DNA of 39,123 nucleotides from JBHELB01 sp041859045 (GTDB taxonomy: Bacteria; Hydrogenedentota; Hydrogenedentia; Hydrogenedentales; SLHB01), in NCBI GenBank assembly GCA_041859045.1, contig JBHELB010000013.1:1-39123 (forward strand), read 5' to 3'. Position 1 is the first letter of the stretch, and each line of letters begins with the position of its first letter. The notes below the pieces were generated by a model. The model was not told the DNA's origin, did no database searches, and saw only the letters and a list, made by a program, of their open reading frames with translations. The position numbers and the translations under genes are program-made. This document shows, one piece after another, positions 24,342-32,277 of the stretch.

Positions 24342-25220
24342 TCAGTCCGTGTTCTTTCCGCCTTCTCGGAAGTGCTGCGGGCTTTGTCCGGTGTGGCGCT
24401 TGAATGCAGTAGACAGCGCGAAGGCCGAGGCATAGCCGGTCTGATCGGCGATGGCCTGGAGGGGCTGCGTCGTATGCGCGAGGAGTTGTTCCGCGCGTTG
24501 CATGCGCAGGCGATAGACCATTTGCATGGGACTCAGGCCGCAGTGTCGGAGCGACTCGCGGTGCAACGCCGGTGCGCTCATTTCCACTAACGCGGCCAGA
24601 CGTTGCACGTTCCAGGGCTCGTCCAGTCGAGCATCGACGACGTCCCAAAGGCGATCGAGGCGCGCCCGTTTCTCGCGCAGCCGGGACGATTCGTCGGTGG
24701 CCAATTCACGTAGCAGAAGTAAGGTGACTTGCTCGGCGTACAACTCGGCCATGCGGGCGGCCGCACCTTCCGCACCGCGCGATTCCAGCAGCAACCCCTC
24801 CGCGGCGCGTTCGAGCGCCTGCGCCTGGTACGCCGGGCGCACGCGGACGTCGTCCAGCGATTGCGCGCGCCAAGGGGCGCGGTCCAGCAGGTGAAACCAG
24901 AGTATGCGCCAAGGGGCTTCGAGCGTGACATAGCGGTATGTCGTTCCTGCGGGGGCGACGAGCAGGCTACTGGGCGCGAGCGGCTGCTCGGTTCCGTCTA
25001 GGGTCAGAGCTCCCATGCCGCTCAGCGTGTACAGGACGAGGTGAAAATCGACGCGCTGCCGCTCAACGAGATACCCTTTGGTGAGTTCGCTGAGCCCCGA
25101 GATGGTCACGTGAATGTCGCGTAGCGCGCGGGAATACGATGCGCTCAGAGGCAGAAACCGCTCCTGACTCGCTGTCGGTATTTTGATAGTTTCACGTATG
25201 CTCTTGAAAATTCTGGCCAT
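24342..25220 (-). CDS. AraC-family transcriptional regulator
   Basis: The 292-residue protein has an N-terminal cupin sugar-sensing domain (about residues 35-130; FHLVLYTLSGMGALTLDG) and a C-terminal double helix-turn-helix domain (about 190-285; GLSPMQMVYRLRMQRAEQLL and ADQTGYASAFALSTAFKRHTGQSPQHFRE). The ATG at 25220 is chosen because the in-frame extension to 25310 runs across the divergent promoter region. G-rich GGGGGGA lies about 10 nt upstream. It is divergent from GH2, GH51 and transporter genes and very likely controls them in response to a pentose or an oligosaccharide. Confidence 0.9.
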   Translation of the reverse strand: MARIFKSIRETIKIPTASQERFLPLSASYSRALRDIHVTISGLSELTKGYLVERQRVDFHLVLYTLSGMGALTLDGTEQPLAPSSLLVAPAGTTYRYVTLEAPWRILWFHLLDRAPWRAQSLDDVRVRPAYQAQALERAAEGLLLESRGAEGAAARMAELYAEQVTLLLLRELATDESSRLREKRARLDRLWDVVDARLDEPWNVQRLAALVEMSAPALHRESLRHCGLSPMQMVYRLRMQRAEQLLAHTTQPLQAIADQTGYASAFALSTAFKRHTGQSPQHFREGGKNTD

Positions 25221-25254
25221 TCTTTTTGGTCCCCCCGCAGTGTAAACTAAAAGT

Positions 25255-25268
25255 GTGCCAAATGGCAC
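25255..25268. promoter_or_regulatory. Perfect palindrome between the AraC gene and the GH2 operon: putative operator
   Basis: GTGCCA-AA-TGGCAC is a perfect 6-2-6 inverted repeat. Candidate -10 elements lie beside it: TAAACT at 25242-25247 on the plus strand and TACACT at 25244-25239 on the minus strand. The site would thus sit just after the start of the GH2 transcript and upstream of the regulator gene. AraC proteins usually bind direct repeats, so another dimeric regulator is possible. The remaining 180 nt to the GH2 start hold nothing else I recognise. Confidence 0.45.
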
Positions 25269-25446
25269 CTGTATGTGCGCATTGCGGGGAGGCGATGCTC
25301 GGGCGGGCAAGTTCGAGGTCTCGTGGGCGTGGGGGCGTTCCCCCGAAGTGTCAGCCTACTTCAACGTCCCGCGATGGCCTTCTGGGGAACGGGCCCGCCC
25401 GATCTATGTTCCGACACACAAACGAAATCTAAGGAGAATGCCGTCC

Positions 25447-27231
25447 ATGTCTATTCCTCGCGCCGAATATCCACGACCTCTGTTTGCCCGCGACCAGTGG
25501 CTATGCCTGAACGGCCCGTGGGAGTTCGAGATTGACGCCGCTGATACGGGGATCGACCGAGGGCTGCTCACTATGCCCTATGGCCGGACCATCACCGTGC
25601 CGTTCTGCCCGGAAAGCGAGCTATCAGGCATCGGGTACACGGACTTCATGAACGTCGTCTGGTACCGGCGACGCGTGGAGATCCCGTCGCAGTGGAAAGG
25701 ACAGCGCGTCTTGCTGCATTTCCAGGCGGTGGACTACGACGCAACCGTCTGGGTGAATGGGCGCGAGGTAGGCCGCCACCGCGGCGGGTTCAGCCCCTTT
25801 ACCTGCGATTTGGGGGATGTCGTGGCCGCGGGACAGACAGCGGAAATCGTCGTGCGGGCACGGGACTTTACGCGCGATCTGAAACCGGTGGGAAAACAGT
25901 CGCAGCGCTACGCGAACTGGGCCTGCATGTACACGCGGACCACGGGCATTTGGCAGTCGGTATGGATGGAGCCCGTGCCCGATACGCACCTGCTGCGTCC
26001 ACGCATCACCCCGGACCTGGCCAACAACTGTTTTCTGGTGGAGCAGCGGCTGGCGCGTCCCCGTACGGACTATCGCCTGCGCGCACAGTTGTTCGCGGGT
26101 AACAAGCGCGTGGCGGAGGTCGAGCAACCCACAGGCCCCGACTTTTGTGGCAGGATAATCCTCAATATTCCTGCATCGGAGCGCCACCTTTGGTCCCCCA
26201 AGGATCCGTTCCTCTACGCACTCACCCTCGAACTTCTGGATTCCACGGGAACCGTTGTGGACCGTGCGGAAAGTTATGCGGGACTGCGCTCGGTCGCGAT
26301 CAACGGCAAAGCGGTGCTCCTGAACGGAGAGCCCGTGTTTCAGCGCCTCGTGCTCGACCAGGGCTACTACCCCGACGGTATTTTGACGGCCCCAAGCGAC
26401 GATGCCTTGCGGAGAGATATCGAATTGAGTCTCGAAGCAGGCTTCAACGGCGCGCGTCTGCACCAGAAGGTATTTGAGGAACGATTCCTGTACCACGCGG
26501 ATCGAATGGGCTACTTGGTCTGGGGCGAGTTCCCGGATTGGGGCTGCCGCGACTGGGCGCGACAGGAGGATGAACAGCGTCTGTCGGCCACCTATATCAC
26601 GCAGTGGCTCGAAGTCGTTGAGCGGGATTATTCCCACCCGGCCATCATCGGCTGGTGTCCGCTCAACGAGACGGTTCAGGCCATCATCGACCGCATCACC
26701 GACCTCGACGATGTCACCCGGGGAATGTTCTTGGCCACGCGTATGGCCGATCCGACGCGGCCCGTGCTCGACGCCTCGGGGTATTCTCACCGCGTACCGG
26801 AATCAGATATCTCCGACTGCCACGACTATGAACAGAATCCAGAGACTTTCGCGCAAAATCAGGCGGGCCTGGCAGACGGAAAACCGTTTATGAACGGAGA
26901 CCCGGCGCGCCCCATCTCGATCGCGTATGGTGGACAACCGTTCTTCGTAAGCGAATTCGGCGGCATTTGGTGGAATCCCGATGCAAAGCCAGGCGAAGAC
27001 TCTTGGGGGTATGGCGAACGCCCGACGAGTCTGGAGGAATACTACACACGATTCGAGGGGCTTTGCGGCGTGTTGCTCGACAATCCCGACATGTTCGGCT
27101 ACTGCTATACTCAGCTCACAGACGTCTTTCAAGAACAGAACGGCGTTTTTCGTTTCAATCGGGACCTCAAGTTCGACCTGGACCGGGTGCGCAGGGCACA
27201 GCAGCGGCCGGCGGCGATTGAAAAAAAATAG
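25447..27231 (+). CDS. Glycoside hydrolase family 2 protein (beta-galactosidase/glucuronidase-like)
   Basis: The 594-residue protein has the GH2 order: a sugar-binding jelly roll (about 10-175; NGPWEFEID and YDATVWVNGREVGRHRGGF), an immunoglobulin-like domain (about 180-290) and a TIM barrel. The acid/base Glu408 is in GWCPLNE and the nucleophile Glu503 is in VSEFGG. No signal peptide is seen, so it would work in the cytoplasm on imported oligosaccharides. The ATG at 25447 has AAGGAG about 10 nt upstream; an ATG at 25438 is too close to it. Specificity (galactoside, glucuronide, arabinoside or mannoside) cannot be told from sequence. GH51 follows after 10 nt. Confidence 0.9.
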   Translation: MSIPRAEYPRPLFARDQWLCLNGPWEFEIDAADTGIDRGLLTMPYGRTITVPFCPESELSGIGYTDFMNVVWYRRRVEIPSQWKGQRVLLHFQAVDYDATVWVNGREVGRHRGGFSPFTCDLGDVVAAGQTAEIVVRARDFTRDLKPVGKQSQRYANWACMYTRTTGIWQSVWMEPVPDTHLLRPRITPDLANNCFLVEQRLARPRTDYRLRAQLFAGNKRVAEVEQPTGPDFCGRIILNIPASERHLWSPKDPFLYALTLELLDSTGTVVDRAESYAGLRSVAINGKAVLLNGEPVFQRLVLDQGYYPDGILTAPSDDALRRDIELSLEAGFNGARLHQKVFEERFLYHADRMGYLVWGEFPDWGCRDWARQEDEQRLSATYITQWLEVVERDYSHPAIIGWCPLNETVQAIIDRITDLDDVTRGMFLATRMADPTRPVLDASGYSHRVPESDISDCHDYEQNPETFAQNQAGLADGKPFMNGDPARPISIAYGGQPFFVSEFGGIWWNPDAKPGEDSWGYGERPTSLEEYYTRFEGLCGVLLDNPDMFGYCYTQLTDVFQEQNGVFRFNRDLKFDLDRVRRAQQRPAAIEKK

Positions 27232-27241
27232 GAGCCAGCCC

Positions 27242-29281
27242 ATGAACCGGAACGTCGCCTGGGCCTTCATGGCGCTTGCCGCGTGCACAGCGCACGCTGA
27301 AGCGCCGCGCGTAGAACCTGCCAAACTGATCTTCGACGCGCAGCAACGACTCGCGCCGATCACGCCGCGGTTGTTCGGCGTGTTCACGGAGCATCTCGGC
27401 ACAAACGTGTACCAGGGGGCATGGGCGCAACTCGTGCACAACCCGGAGTTCGTGCCGCTGAGCCGCTGGCCTAAACCCGAGGCGCGTGAAAGTATTCTGG
27501 CGAGCGAGGCCAAACACTTCCGGCTGCCCGGGATTGAGGACGGCCCCGAGAAGGGCGTCGCAGCGCAATGGGCGGCATCGGGAACGCTGGAAGCAGAGCT
27601 CGTTCAGAACGCGGAAATGGATGGACAACGCCTGCACGTGAAGGCGGCCGGCGCGGGCCTGGAATCAGGGCTATTCCTTCCGCTACATCGAATCGCAAAG
27701 TACGAGGTGACGCTGAAGGCGCGTGCGAATGGCGCTGTGAACGTTCAGATCTATCTGCGCAAGATCAGCGGCGAGGAACTCGGCATTTGCACGCTCTCGC
27801 TTGCGCCAGAATGGCGCGAACAAAAAAAGACGTTGCGCGTGAACGTGCCCCACGACTGGAAACCGGGAACGGGAACTGTGGTCGGTTTGCGGTTTGAGAC
27901 ACCGTCTTCCGGCGCGGTAGTCGATCTCGATCGCCTCCTGCTGTTTCCTGCAGACCATGTGGACGGCTGGGACTGTGAGGTCGTCAAGATGCTGCGCGAG
28001 TGCCGCCTGCCGCTGCTTCGGTTCCCAGGCGGGAACTTCGTGAGCGGCTATGACTGGCGCAACGGAATTGGGCCATTGGACGCGCGTCCTACTCTCCCCA
28101 ATCCCGCTTGGAATCAGGTCGAATGGAACCACGTCGGCACCGATGAGTGGCTAAACCTGTGTGCGCTGACCGGCGCGGAACCGCTGATCTGTGTCAACGC
28201 GGGCAATGGCGCGCCGGAACAGGCGGGCCAATGGGTGCAGTACTGCAACGGCGCGGCAAGCACCGAATGGGGCGCGCAACGTAAAACAAACGGTCATGCG
28301 AAACCGTACGGCGTGCGCCTTTGGGAAGTGGGCAACGAACTCTGGGGGTATTGGCAGGTCGGACACACGGATGCCGCAGGGTATGCGCAACGCTACCCGC
28401 TCTTCCGCGCGGCAATGCTGGCCGAGGATCCTAACCTGGAGCTAATCGCAAACGGCGGGGAGACAAGGGACTGGAACGAGGTGTTGCTGCGCGAGCACGG
28501 GGCAACGGTGCGTTCTCTGTCTATCCATTCGCTGCAAGCTATCCACGCCCCCAAAGAGGCCGATCCGGCTCGACTCCACGAGGAATTGATGGGGTTCGTG
28601 AATAGCTATGACGCCTATGCGCGCGACATGACCGCGCCGATGGCCGCGGCGGGCCTAACGCCACGAGCAGCAGTGACCGAACTTATGATCCTGCACGAGA
28701 AGGGAGGCATGCCGACCTATGCGACCATGTCGGAAGGGCTCTACACCGCGGGCGTCTATCATGCGGCGATGCGCTCGAACGGCCTGATCGAATTGATCAC
28801 CCACTCGGCGCTGCTAAACCACGGAGGCGGCCTGCGCAACGAGTACACGATCGTTTATGCCAACCCCGTCTGGCACGCTATGGCGCTCTATTCGACGCAG
28901 GATGGGCGCATTCCTACGCCGCCGCGCTACGAGGGGCCCGTGTTCCATACGAAGGGACTCTGGATCGGCAAGTATGACTCGGTGCCGTGCCTCGACGCGA
29001 TGGGACTACTTTCCGAAAACGGAAAGGAATGGTCGCTATTCGTTCTGAACTACAGCACAAACAAAGCGATCGAAACGGAGTTGGTGCTAAACCACTTTAG
29101 CGCGCGACGGAAGGTTCAAGGTGTCGTCGTTACCGGCGAAGAGGGATTTCTCGCACAGAATACCATGAGATCGACGGATGCGGTTTCCCCAAAGGCGTTT
29201 GAGACAGACACGCAGGACGGCGTACTTACCTATACCTTCCCGCCGGCCTCTGTCACACGCCTGACGTTGACGAGGAAATAG
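27242..29281 (+). CDS. Secreted GH51 alpha-L-arabinofuranosidase
   Basis: The 679-residue protein starts with a signal peptide (to about residue 20). The family start is clear (LFGVFTEHLGTNVYQGAWAQL), and a jelly-roll CBM-like insert follows at about 110-240. The TIM barrel has acid/base Glu366 in WEVGNELWG and a likely nucleophile Glu480 in AAVTELMI, where most relatives have DEW. A C-terminal beta-sandwich ends the chain. It would remove arabinofuranose side chains from arabinoxylan, arabinan or similar polymers outside the cytoplasm. The ATG at 27242 has AGGAG upstream; a long upstream extension to 26981 overlaps GH2 and is rejected. It sits in a tight run GH2-GH51-binding protein-permeases. 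Confidence 0.9.
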   Translation: MNRNVAWAFMALAACTAHAEAPRVEPAKLIFDAQQRLAPITPRLFGVFTEHLGTNVYQGAWAQLVHNPEFVPLSRWPKPEARESILASEAKHFRLPGIEDGPEKGVAAQWAASGTLEAELVQNAEMDGQRLHVKAAGAGLESGLFLPLHRIAKYEVTLKARANGAVNVQIYLRKISGEELGICTLSLAPEWREQKKTLRVNVPHDWKPGTGTVVGLRFETPSSGAVVDLDRLLLFPADHVDGWDCEVVKMLRECRLPLLRFPGGNFVSGYDWRNGIGPLDARPTLPNPAWNQVEWNHVGTDEWLNLCALTGAEPLICVNAGNGAPEQAGQWVQYCNGAASTEWGAQRKTNGHAKPYGVRLWEVGNELWGYWQVGHTDAAGYAQRYPLFRAAMLAEDPNLELIANGGETRDWNEVLLREHGATVRSLSIHSLQAIHAPKEADPARLHEELMGFVNSYDAYARDMTAPMAAAGLTPRAAVTELMILHEKGGMPTYATMSEGLYTAGVYHAAMRSNGLIELITHSALLNHGGGLRNEYTIVYANPVWHAMALYSTQDGRIPTPPRYEGPVFHTKGLWIGKYDSVPCLDAMGLLSENGKEWSLFVLNYSTNKAIETELVLNHFSARRKVQGVVVTGEEGFLAQNTMRSTDAVSPKAFETDTQDGVLTYTFPPASVTRLTLTRK

Positions 29282-29283
29282 CC

Positions 29284-30585
29284 GTGCGTCCTGCGCGACT
29301 TGTTGCAGGGATTGCGGTCGTAGCCGCGCTGTGCTGCGGCGTCCTCTTCTTTGCTGGGTGCGATCGAGCGCAATCGAATGCAGTGACGCTTCGATTCTGG
29401 AATGGCTTCACAGGCCCCGATGGCCGCACGATGCTTCGCATCGTAAGGAAGTTCAACGAGGAAAATCCCGACGTACGCGTCCGCATGCAGCGCATGGACT
29501 GGAGCGTCTACTACAACAAGCTCTTCGTCGCGGGGTTGGGCGGACGTGCGCCCGAAGTGTTTGTTGTTCACGCGAGTCACATCGAGCGATTCCTGCGCGC
29601 GCGTTTCATCCGCCCCATTGATGATCTCGTAGGCGGCCCAAATCCACTGGACAGTAACGACTTCGTCCCTCAGGTCTGGAGTGCGGTGGATCGTAACGGC
29701 GCACACTACGGACTTCCGCTCGACGTCCATCTCATGGGGCTTTTCTATAACAAAACCTTGTTTCGAGAAGCCGGCATTGTGGATGCAGCGGGGAATCCAG
29801 CGCCGCCACGCACGCGTGACGAGTTCATGGCGGCCGCCGAACGGCTCACGCGGCATAGCAACGGCAAACAAGAGCACTGGGGGTTCGTGTTTACCTGGGC
29901 GCGCACGAACTTACTCACCCTGATGCGTCAATGGGGAGGGCGCGCATTTACGCCCGACGGGAAGACTTGCACGCTGGACACGCCAGAAAATATTGAGGCG
30001 CTTCAATTCTGTGTAGACCTCGTCCGAAAACACCGTATTGCGCCGCCGCCCGAGAACTTCAACTCGTGGATCGGCTTCCGACAAGGCAAGGTCGCGATGG
30101 CGTTTGAAGGAATCTATATGCTGTCGGATCTGCAGCGCCAGAAGGACCTCGATTTTGGCGCGGCACCATTGCCCCAGTTGGGAAAACAGGCAGCGACGTG
30201 GGGGGATTCGCATATACTGTGTTTGCGTGAGGGGTTGGATGAACGATCGCGTAACGCGGCGTGGCGATTCATGCGATATCTTTCAGACCATGCGCTAGAC
30301 TGGGCTGAGGGCGGGCAAATCCCCGTGCGGCAGAGTCAACTCTCTTCGGCCCGATTCCAGCAGATGTATGCGCAAGCTGAATTTGCAAAAGGATTGCCCA
30401 ATGTTTCCTACGTGGAGCACGTCCCGTTCATCTTCGAATACTACTCCGAATTCGACGCGGCCATCGAGAAGGCGTTGCGCGGCGTCGAGCCTCCGCAGAG
30501 CGCTCTGACCGCGGCAACAAAACGCATGAATGAGACTATCGTACGCTACGAAGCGCTGACCGCTAGAGGGGAGCGTCATGACTAG
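29284..30585 (+). CDS. Sugar ABC transporter substrate-binding lipoprotein (family 1)
   Basis: The 433-residue protein starts at a GTG (GAGGA 7 nt upstream). It has a lipoprotein signal with FAGC, so Cys26 is the lipidated residue. VTLRFWNGFTGPDGRTM, PEVFVVHASHIERF and GLPLDVHLMGLFYNK are typical of extracellular solute-binding family 1 (MalE-like) proteins for oligosaccharides. It would capture the pentose or oligosaccharide products released by the neighbouring hydrolases. It starts 2 nt after the GH51 stop and overlaps the first permease gene by 8 nt. Confidence 0.93.
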   Translation: MRPARLVAGIAVVAALCCGVLFFAGCDRAQSNAVTLRFWNGFTGPDGRTMLRIVRKFNEENPDVRVRMQRMDWSVYYNKLFVAGLGGRAPEVFVVHASHIERFLRARFIRPIDDLVGGPNPLDSNDFVPQVWSAVDRNGAHYGLPLDVHLMGLFYNKTLFREAGIVDAAGNPAPPRTRDEFMAAAERLTRHSNGKQEHWGFVFTWARTNLLTLMRQWGGRAFTPDGKTCTLDTPENIEALQFCVDLVRKHRIAPPPENFNSWIGFRQGKVAMAFEGIYMLSDLQRQKDLDFGAAPLPQLGKQAATWGDSHILCLREGLDERSRNAAWRFMRYLSDHALDWAEGGQIPVRQSQLSSARFQQMYAQAEFAKGLPNVSYVEHVPFIFEYYSEFDAAIEKALRGVEPPQSALTAATKRMNETIVRYEALTARGERHD

Positions 30586-31444
30586 CCGGGCGCGTTGGAG
30601 CGGATATCTTTTTCTCGCGCCTTATCTTGTTCTGTTTTCGGTCTTTGTCATTCTCCCGCTTCTCTACGGGCTTGCCCTCAGTTTTTTCGAGTGGGAAATG
30701 CTCTCGCCTGCCCCGCCCCGGTTTGCCGGTCTAGCAAACTACCGAGAGGCTTTGAGCAGTGAATACTTCTGGAAAGCGCTTTGGGCGACATTCCGCTTTG
30801 TGCTCATGGCTGTGCCTGCAACCGTCGCATTGGCGCTGTTGGCCTCGCTTGGCATTCACGCGGTCTCCGGCAGCCGACAAACGCTCTACCGCGCCACCTA
30901 CTTTCTGCCGACGCTGGTCTCGATCAGCGTCGCCGGTATCCTCTGGCGTTGGTTTTTCAGCAGCGAATTCGGTTTGTTCAATTCGCTGCTGGCCCCGCTG
31001 GGCATAAGCGTGCCGTGGCTAAGCAGCACATCCTGGGCGATGGTGTCTATCGTGATCATGACGTTATGGTGGACCGTCGGAGGCCCGATGGTGGTCTTGC
31101 TGGCAGGCCTTCATCAGATACCGCGGCAATACTACGAGGCCGCAGAGATCGACGGGGCCAACGCGTTTCAGCGACTGGTTCATATCACCCTTCCCCAGCT
31201 ACGCCCTGTACTGCTGTTTGTCTCGGTGATGAGCGTCATCGGCGGATTCCAAGTGTTTGGGCAAACGTTCATGATCACGAGAGGCGGGCCGGAGTTCTCG
31301 ACGCGAGTGCTCGTGCAGTATATCTATGAAACCGCTTTCACCCATTACCGCATGGGGTACGGCGCGGCAATGAGTTGGCTTCTATTCGTCGTCATCGCCG
31401 TGTTTGCGCTGATACAGTTCCGGCTGCTTCGGGAGAATCGGTGA
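30578..31444 (+). CDS. Sugar ABC transporter permease, MalF/LacF type
   Basis: The 288-residue protein has six predicted membrane helices, starting with a long one at about residues 11-33. The cytoplasmic EAA loop (YEAAEIDGANAFQRLVHITL, about residues 187-206) docks the ATPase. It pairs with the next gene to form the membrane channel. The ATG at 30578 overlaps the end of the binding-protein gene, and the stop shares one base with the start of the next gene. Confidence 0.95.
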   Translation: MTSRARWSGYLFLAPYLVLFSVFVILPLLYGLALSFFEWEMLSPAPPRFAGLANYREALSSEYFWKALWATFRFVLMAVPATVALALLASLGIHAVSGSRQTLYRATYFLPTLVSISVAGILWRWFFSSEFGLFNSLLAPLGISVPWLSSTSWAMVSIVIMTLWWTVGGPMVVLLAGLHQIPRQYYEAAEIDGANAFQRLVHITLPQLRPVLLFVSVMSVIGGFQVFGQTFMITRGGPEFSTRVLVQYIYETAFTHYRMGYGAAMSWLLFVVIAVFALIQFRLLRENR

Positions 31445-32277
31445 TGAGTTCACGCAGGCCACTTCCTCGAATATTGATCGAAGGTTTGGTGCTCATTGGC
31501 GCTGTACTGGCGATATTGCCCGTGCTGATCATGTTCTTGGCTGCGTTTAAGTCGGAAACGGAGATTCTTCACTTCGACCGCATCCTGCCGCGCGACTGGA
31601 CATTGGCCAACTTCCGCGAAATACTCGGCACTCCCGAGGAGATTCCGATGGTGCGCTGGCTTGGGAATAGCCTCTTTGTCTCGGCGACGACCACCGCCCT
31701 CGTGGTGTTGGTCGATTCGCTCGCGGCGTTTGCCCTCGCACGATTCGATCTGCCAGGGCGGCGTTATGTCTTTTCGAGCATCGTAGCCACAATGATGGTG
31801 CCGGGCCAAATTCTTCTTGTGCCGGCGTATCTCATTCTGAACGCGCTCGGTTGGCTCGACACGTATCTCGCGCTCATTGTCCCCGCTGGCGCGGGGGCAT
31901 TCGGCGTGTTCTTGCTACACCAGTTCTTTTTGCGTCTGCCGCGCGATGTCGAAGAAGCGGCCGCCATCGATGGCTGTTCGCGCTTCGGGATCTATGCGCG
32001 CATCGCAGTGCCCTTATGCAAACCCGCCCTCGCTACGCTTGGCATTTTCACGTTTATGGGATCGTGGAACGCCTTTGTTGAACCCCTTATCTTCCTCGAC
32101 AGTATTGACCTCTACACATTGCCGGTGGGATTGGCCATATTCCAGTCGTCCTACGCCAATGAGTATGGGTTAACGCTCGCCGCATGCATTCTCTGCACGC
32201 TGCCGGTATTGGTGGCTTTCCTCTTCTTCCAGCGCCATATCATCGAGGGTATCGCCCTGACAGGCCTGAAGGATTAG
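31444..32277 (+). CDS. Sugar ABC transporter permease, MalG/LacG type
   Basis: The 277-residue protein has six membrane helices and an EAA loop (EEAAAIDGCSRFGIYARIAV) near residues 175-195. It is the partner of the preceding permease. The ATG at 31444 overlaps the previous stop by one base (TGATG). No ATPase gene follows. The next gene is convergent polyphosphate kinase, whose stop overlaps this one by 4 nt, so a shared MsmK/UgpC-type ATPase from elsewhere is expected. Confidence 0.95.
   Translation: MSSRRPLPRILIEGLVLIGAVLAILPVLIMFLAAFKSETEILHFDRILPRDWTLANFREILGTPEEIPMVRWLGNSLFVSATTTALVVLVDSLAAFALARFDLPGRRYVFSSIVATMMVPGQILLVPAYLILNALGWLDTYLALIVPAGAGAFGVFLLHQFFLRLPRDVEEAAAIDGCSRFGIYARIAVPLCKPALATLGIFTFMGSWNAFVEPLIFLDSIDLYTLPVGLAIFQSSYANEYGLTLAACILCTLPVLVAFLFFQRHIIEGIALTGLKD

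Noticed and set aside
26981..27241. N-terminal extension of GH51 into the GH2 gene
   Set aside because: It would bury the signal peptide and lose the AGGAG site before 27242.
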